DNA of 16,967 nt from an uncultured Bacteroidota bacterium (GTDB lineage: Bacteria > Bacteroidota > Bacteroidia > Chitinophagales > Chitinophagaceae): positions 1 to 16,967 of the forward strand of contig CAIRSV010000026.1 of assembly GCA_903881265.1 (NCBI GenBank), written 5' to 3'. Position 1 is the stretch's first letter, and every line of letters begins with the position of its first letter. Positions 14,203 through 16,967 of this stretch are shown one piece after another. The notes under the pieces were generated by a model. It searched no databases, had not been told where the DNA came from, and worked only from the letters and a program-made list of their open reading frames with translations. A program made the position numbers and the translations under genes.

Positions 14203-15198
14203 TTAAAGGTCGTCTAAGTTAATTTTTGATAAGTCCATTCCAAATCCTAATCCTCGGTCGATCAAAACTTGCTCGATTTCAGAAAGTGATTTCTGACCAA
14301 AGTTTCTGAATTTCATCAATTCGTCTTGTTCGTACTGAACCAATTCGCTCAAGCTGTTAATTTTCGCAGCTTTCAAGCAGTTGAAGGCACGTACAGATAA
14401 ATCTAAATCTTCCAACGGAGTTTTCAGAATCTGACGTAATTTAAGAGTTTGCTCATCAACGATATCGTGTTTTTCAGATACACCTGTATCGAATGTGATA
14501 TTTTCATCGGTAATCAACATCAAATGTTGAATAAGGATACGTGATGCTTGTTTAACTGCATCTTCAGGGTGAATAGTCCCGTCTGTGCTAACGTCTAAAA
14601 TCAATTTCTCGAAATCTGTACGTTGTTCAACGCGGGTATTTTCAATTGCATACTTCACATTCTTAATTGGTGTGAAGATACTATCCGTCGCAATCCATCC
14701 GATAGGTAATTCTCTTGATTTAATCTCATCAGCAGGAACATATCCACGTCCTTTAATGATATTCAATTCAATTTTAAGGTTGGTGCTGGTATTCATATTG
14801 CAGATTACCAATTCAGGATTCATGACTTCAAAGTTATTGGTAACTTCACCTAACATGCCTGCTGTCACAACATCCTTGCCTTTGATGTTCAATTCAATTT
14901 TTTCACTTGAAAGCTCAGTCTCGACTTTCTTTTTGAAACGTACTTGTTTCAGATTTAAGATGATTTCAGTTACGTCTTCAGTCACACCTTTAACAGTGGA
15001 GAATTCGTGATCAACACCTTCAATACGGATACTGCTGATTGCAAATCCTTCCAATGAACTAAGAAGGACACGTCGAAGGGCGTTACCGATGGTAACTCCA
15101 AAGCCAGGTTCTAAAGGACGAAATTCAAAGGTACCTTCAAACTCTGTTGCTTTTTGAAGAACTATCTTCTCGGGTTTTTGAAAATTTAATATTGCCAT
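14203..15198 (-). CDS. rpoA: DNA-directed RNA polymerase alpha subunit
   Basis: A 331-residue protein, the scaffold for RNA polymerase assembly and a contact for promoters and regulators. The N-terminal dimerisation domain (about 1-235) has the characteristic PGFGVTIGNALRRVLLSSL (31-49) and GRGYVPADE. The C-terminal DNA-binding domain (about 257-320) has TPLEDLDLSVRAFNCLK, in which Arg270 corresponds to the E. coli DNA-contact residue Arg265, and KFRNFGQKSLSEI. The length is normal. It lies in the conserved order rpsD-rpoA-rplQ, 48 bases after rpsD. There is no Shine-Dalgarno; the region before the start is A-rich on the coding strand, as usual in this phylum. Confidence 0.98.
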   Translation of the reverse strand: MAILNFQKPEKIVLQKATEFEGTFEFRPLEPGFGVTIGNALRRVLLSSLEGFAISSIRIEGVDHEFSTVKGVTEDVTEIILNLKQVRFKKKVETELSSEKIELNIKGKDVVTAGMLGEVTNNFEVMNPELVICNMNTSTNLKIELNIIKGRGYVPADEIKSRELPIGWIATDSIFTPIKNVKYAIENTRVEQRTDFEKLILDVSTDGTIHPEDAVKQASRILIQHLMLITDENITFDTGVSEKHDIVDEQTLKLRQILKTPLEDLDLSVRAFNCLKAAKINSLSELVQYEQDELMKFRNFGQKSLSEIEQVLIDRGLGFGMDLSKINLDDL

Positions 15199-15246
15199 TA
15201 ATGTTTTTTTTTAATTGATGAAATGAATAAAAAAGAAAGTAAACGA

Positions 15247-15852
15247 TTATTTAGAATACAATTCTACAATAAGTTGCTCTTTAATATTTTCAGGTACACT
15301 GTCACGCTCAGGATGAGAGATATAGGTCCCTTTCATTTCTTTTTCGTTCCACTCTAACCAGTTAATTTTAGGATCTTTACCACGTAGTCGTGAAGCCAAT
15401 GCAAGGTTTGCAGCACTTTTTTCTCTTAAACCGATGACGTCACCAGGTGTTAATTTCGCTGAAGGAATGTTACATACTTCACCATTGACTGTGATGTGTT
15501 TGTGTGAAACTAACTGACGGGCAGCTGGACGAGATTCGGCAATCCCTAATCTGTAAACTGTGTTGTCAAGTCTTGCTTCGAGAAGACGAATCAAGTTTTC
15601 ACCTGTTACACCTTTCAATCGGGTTGCTTCTTCAAATGTATTTCTGAATCGGCGCTCCAATACACCATAGGTATATTTTGCTTTTTGTTTTTCACGCAAC
15701 TGAAGGGCGTATTCGCCTAATTGCTTACGTTTACGTGTTGCTCCATGTTGACCTGGAGGGTTACTGTTTTTGCCTAAGTATTTTCCGTTTCCTAAGATAG
15801 GTTCGCCGAAAATTCTGCAAATCTTTGTTTTGGGTCCTGTGTATCTAGCCAT
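15247..15852 (-). CDS. rpsD: Small ribosomal subunit protein uS4
   Basis: A 201-residue primary 16S rRNA-binding protein that nucleates 30S assembly. The N-terminus MARYTGPKTKICRIFGEPIL has a single Cys (Cys12) instead of the four-Cys zinc site found in some uS4 proteins, so this is a zinc-free form. GQHGATRKRKQLGEYALQLREKQKAKYTYG is only partly quoted here as GQHGATRKRKQLGEY and QLREKQKAKYTYG. The S4 RNA-binding domain covers about 92-155 (RLDNTVYRLGIAESRPAARQ, HKHITVNGEV). In E. coli S4 is the translational repressor of the alpha operon. Here the spacer in front of rpsD is the longest in the visible part of the operon and can fold, which may be relevant to autoregulation. Confidence 0.98.
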   Translation of the reverse strand: MARYTGPKTKICRIFGEPILGNGKYLGKNSNPPGQHGATRKRKQLGEYALQLREKQKAKYTYGVLERRFRNTFEEATRLKGVTGENLIRLLEARLDNTVYRLGIAESRPAARQLVSHKHITVNGEVCNIPSAKLTPGDVIGLREKSAANLALASRLRGKDPKINWLEWNEKEMKGTYISHPERDSVPENIKEQLIVELYSK

Positions 15853-15874
15853 TGCTTTTACTGGATTTTAAATT

Positions 15875-15920
15875 GGTTAACCGGCTAAACTCATATAAAA
15901 TCCGAATTTAGATTTTAACC
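15875..15920 (-). promoter_or_regulatory. Candidate structured RNA leader between rpsK and rpsD
   Basis: On the minus-strand transcript GGUUAA (15920-15915) pairs with UUAACC (15880-15875), and after a small internal loop CUAAA (15911-15907) pairs with UUUAG (15889-15885). A competing hairpin pairs AAAAUC (15916-15911) with GAUUUU (15902-15897) and uses the same upstream bases. The structure ends 23 bases before the rpsD start codon. There is no T run, so it is not an intrinsic terminator. A binding site for uS4 is a reasonable hypothesis but unproven. Confidence 0.4.
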
Positions 15921-15942
15921 GGGGGTTATAAATTAAGGATAA

Positions 15943-16350
15943 TTAAACTCTTCTTTTCTTTGGAGGACGGCAACCATTATGAGGCAATGGTGTACAATCA
16001 AATATGGAAGTTACTTCGATGCCAGATCCTGACACAGCACGAATAGCACTTTCGCGTCCGGCACCTGGGCCTTTTACGAAGATGTCGGCTTTTTTCATAC
16101 CTGCATCAAAGGCTACTTTCCCAGCATCTTGAGACGCTAATTGAGCAGCATACGGAGTATTTTTCTTACTTCCTCTGAAGCCCATTTTACCAGCACTGCT
16201 CCAAGATATCACTTGACCTTGTTTGTTGGTATAAGCAACGATGATATTATTGAACGTAGAACTCACATGAACATCGCCATGTGTATCTACTTTTACGATT
16301 CTTTTTTTTGCGGCGGCTTTTGCGCTTGGCTGATTATTTCCTTTTGCCAT
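15943..16350 (-). CDS. rpsK: Small ribosomal subunit protein uS11
   Basis: A 135-residue protein of the 30S platform, near the Shine-Dalgarno/anti-Shine-Dalgarno region of the ribosome. The N-terminal part is basic and low in conservation (KGNNQPSAKAAAKKRIV). The core has GDVHVSSTFNNIIVAYTNKQ, SSAGKMGFRGSKKNTPYAAQ, FVKGPGAGRESAIRAV, and the highly conserved end CTPLPHNGCRPPKKRRV. The length is normal for the family. It starts 63 bases after rpsM and is followed by a 90-base spacer before rpsD. Confidence 0.98.
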   Translation of the reverse strand: MAKGNNQPSAKAAAKKRIVKVDTHGDVHVSSTFNNIIVAYTNKQGQVISWSSAGKMGFRGSKKNTPYAAQLASQDAGKVAFDAGMKKADIFVKGPGAGRESAIRAVSGSGIEVTSIFDCTPLPHNGCRPPKKRRV

Positions 16351-16413
16351 TTTATTATTAATTTCTTGCTTTAAGAATTATTAGTTAACTACTGATTTAC
16401 AGTGTTTTAATTA

Positions 16414-16794
16414 TTATTTTTTAGCTGCTTTTTTCTTACCAGCAACTGTCTTACGTTTTCCTTTACGGGTACGGGAATTCGTTCTTGTACGTTGACCACG
16501 AAGTGGCAATCCTTTTCTATGACGAAGGCCACGGTAACAGGCAATGTCCAAAAGACGTTTGATACTCATCTGAACTTCAGAACGCAACTGACCTTCCACT
16601 TTAAATTCAGCATTGATAATATTACGAATCGCTGTTTGCTCATCGTCATTCCAATCTTTCACTTTTTTGTTCTGATCAATACCTGCTTTTTCGAGTATTC
16701 CGTGAGCGGTTGATTTACCGATACCATATATATAGGTTAATCCGATTTCTCCTCTTTTGTTTTTTGGTAAGTCAATACCTGATATACGAGCCAT
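16414..16794 (-). CDS. rpsM: Small ribosomal subunit protein uS13
   Basis: A 126-residue 30S head protein that contacts P-site tRNA and forms intersubunit bridges. It shows MARISGIDLPKNKRGEIGLTYIYGIGKSTA at the start (quoted in part: ARISGIDLPKNKRGEIGL and YIYGIGKSTA), a helix-rich middle, and the conserved basic segment YRGLRHRKGLPLRGQRTRTN. It ends in a Lys/Ala-rich tail. The length is normal. It lies 41 bases after rpmJ, matching the common rpmJ-rpsM-rpsK-rpsD-rpoA-rplQ order. Confidence 0.98.
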   Translation of the reverse strand: MARISGIDLPKNKRGEIGLTYIYGIGKSTAHGILEKAGIDQNKKVKDWNDDEQTAIRNIINAEFKVEGQLRSEVQMSIKRLLDIACYRGLRHRKGLPLRGQRTRTNSRTRKGKRKTVAGKKKAAKK

Positions 16795-16835
16795 TTATTA
16801 ATGAATTGATTTAAAAAATTTGTGTTTCTGTTTGT

Positions 16836-16952
16836 TTAGCCCTGACGTTGTTTAAAACGAGGATTCTTTTTGTTGATGATAAATAAAACACCTTTTCTGC
16901 GGACGATTTTACAATCTGCGCTGCGTTTTTTTATTGCTGCTCTTACTTTCAT
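16836..16952 (-). CDS. rpmJ: Large ribosomal subunit protein bL36, zinc-free type
   Basis: A 38-residue protein: MKVRAAIKKRSADCKIVRR at the start and the family's invariant end NPRFKQRQG. In zinc-binding bL36 the metal is held by Cys11, Cys14, Cys27 and His33; here these positions are Ser11, Cys14, Asn27 and Phe33, so it cannot form the usual zinc ribbon. This is the form common in Bacteroidota. It is the first gene of the alpha operon visible in the window; the transcript probably begins upstream, beyond the right edge. Only 15 bases remain to the edge. Confidence 0.95.
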   Translation of the reverse strand: MKVRAAIKKRSADCKIVRRKGVLFIINKKNPRFKQRQG

Positions 16953-16967
16953 TGTATTTTTTATTTG

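Noticed and set aside
14585..15010. Plus-strand 141-codon open frame
   Set aside because: It lies wholly inside rpoA on the opposite strand and shows no family features.
1..16967. tRNA genes, insertion sequences, prophage or attachment sites, defence-system genes
   Set aside because: The gaps were read on both strands for cloverleaf-like patterns, terminal inverted repeats and transposase or integrase fragments; none were found. All larger genes have clear housekeeping or envelope assignments.

Overview
The window looks like a chromosomal segment of a member of the phylum Bacteroidota. The reasons are a type IX secretion-type PorU/PorV pair, DUF1573 proteins, a fused-type 2-oxo acid dehydrogenase E1, A-rich start regions without Shine-Dalgarno sequences, and promoter-like TTTG / TAnnTTTG pairs. 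The DNA is AT-rich. I cannot place it below phylum with confidence; it resembles the Chitinophagales/Sphingobacteriales side of the phylum.

Layout, left to right. (1) Positions 1-731, minus strand: the N-terminal third of a thiamine-diphosphate 2-oxo acid dehydrogenase E1, running off the left edge. A divergent promoter region (732-912) separates it from (2) three tandem plus-strand genes for small exported DUF1573 proteins (913-2431), closed by a strong hairpin terminator at 2453-2483. (3) A plus-strand pair, a LolC/E-type ABC permease (2507-3742) and a FemAB/GNAT-like transferase (3739-4653). They overlap by four bases, and the second starts at TTG. (4) A minus-strand pair transcribed toward them: porV2-like (9782-10963), then porU2-like (4650-9776), a 1708-residue gingipain-family (C25) cysteine peptidase with a T9SS-style C-terminal domain. 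The convergent stop codons of groups 3 and 4 share one CTAG. (5) Plus strand: tyrS (11306-12583) and a YfcE-type metallophosphoesterase (12683-13183, GTG start). (6) Minus strand, entering from the right edge: rpmJ, rpsM, rpsK, rpsD, rpoA, rplQ (the alpha operon), ending at a strong terminator at 13435-13464.

How the genes work together. The alpha-operon block encodes core translation and transcription proteins, and tyrS charges tRNA-Tyr. The middle of the window is about the cell envelope. The PorU2/PorV2-like pair is probably an outer-membrane surface-protein processing unit, by analogy with PorU and PorV, in which PorV is the beta-barrel partner of the sortase PorU. The permease and FemAB-like gene are probably co-translated, and the DUF1573 proteins are exported. 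The least characterised parts are the porU2/porV2 pair, the DUF1573 triplet, the permease/FemAB-like pair, and a possible RNA switch between rpsK and rpsD. I see no mobile element, CRISPR array, tRNA, rRNA or clear horizontally acquired island.
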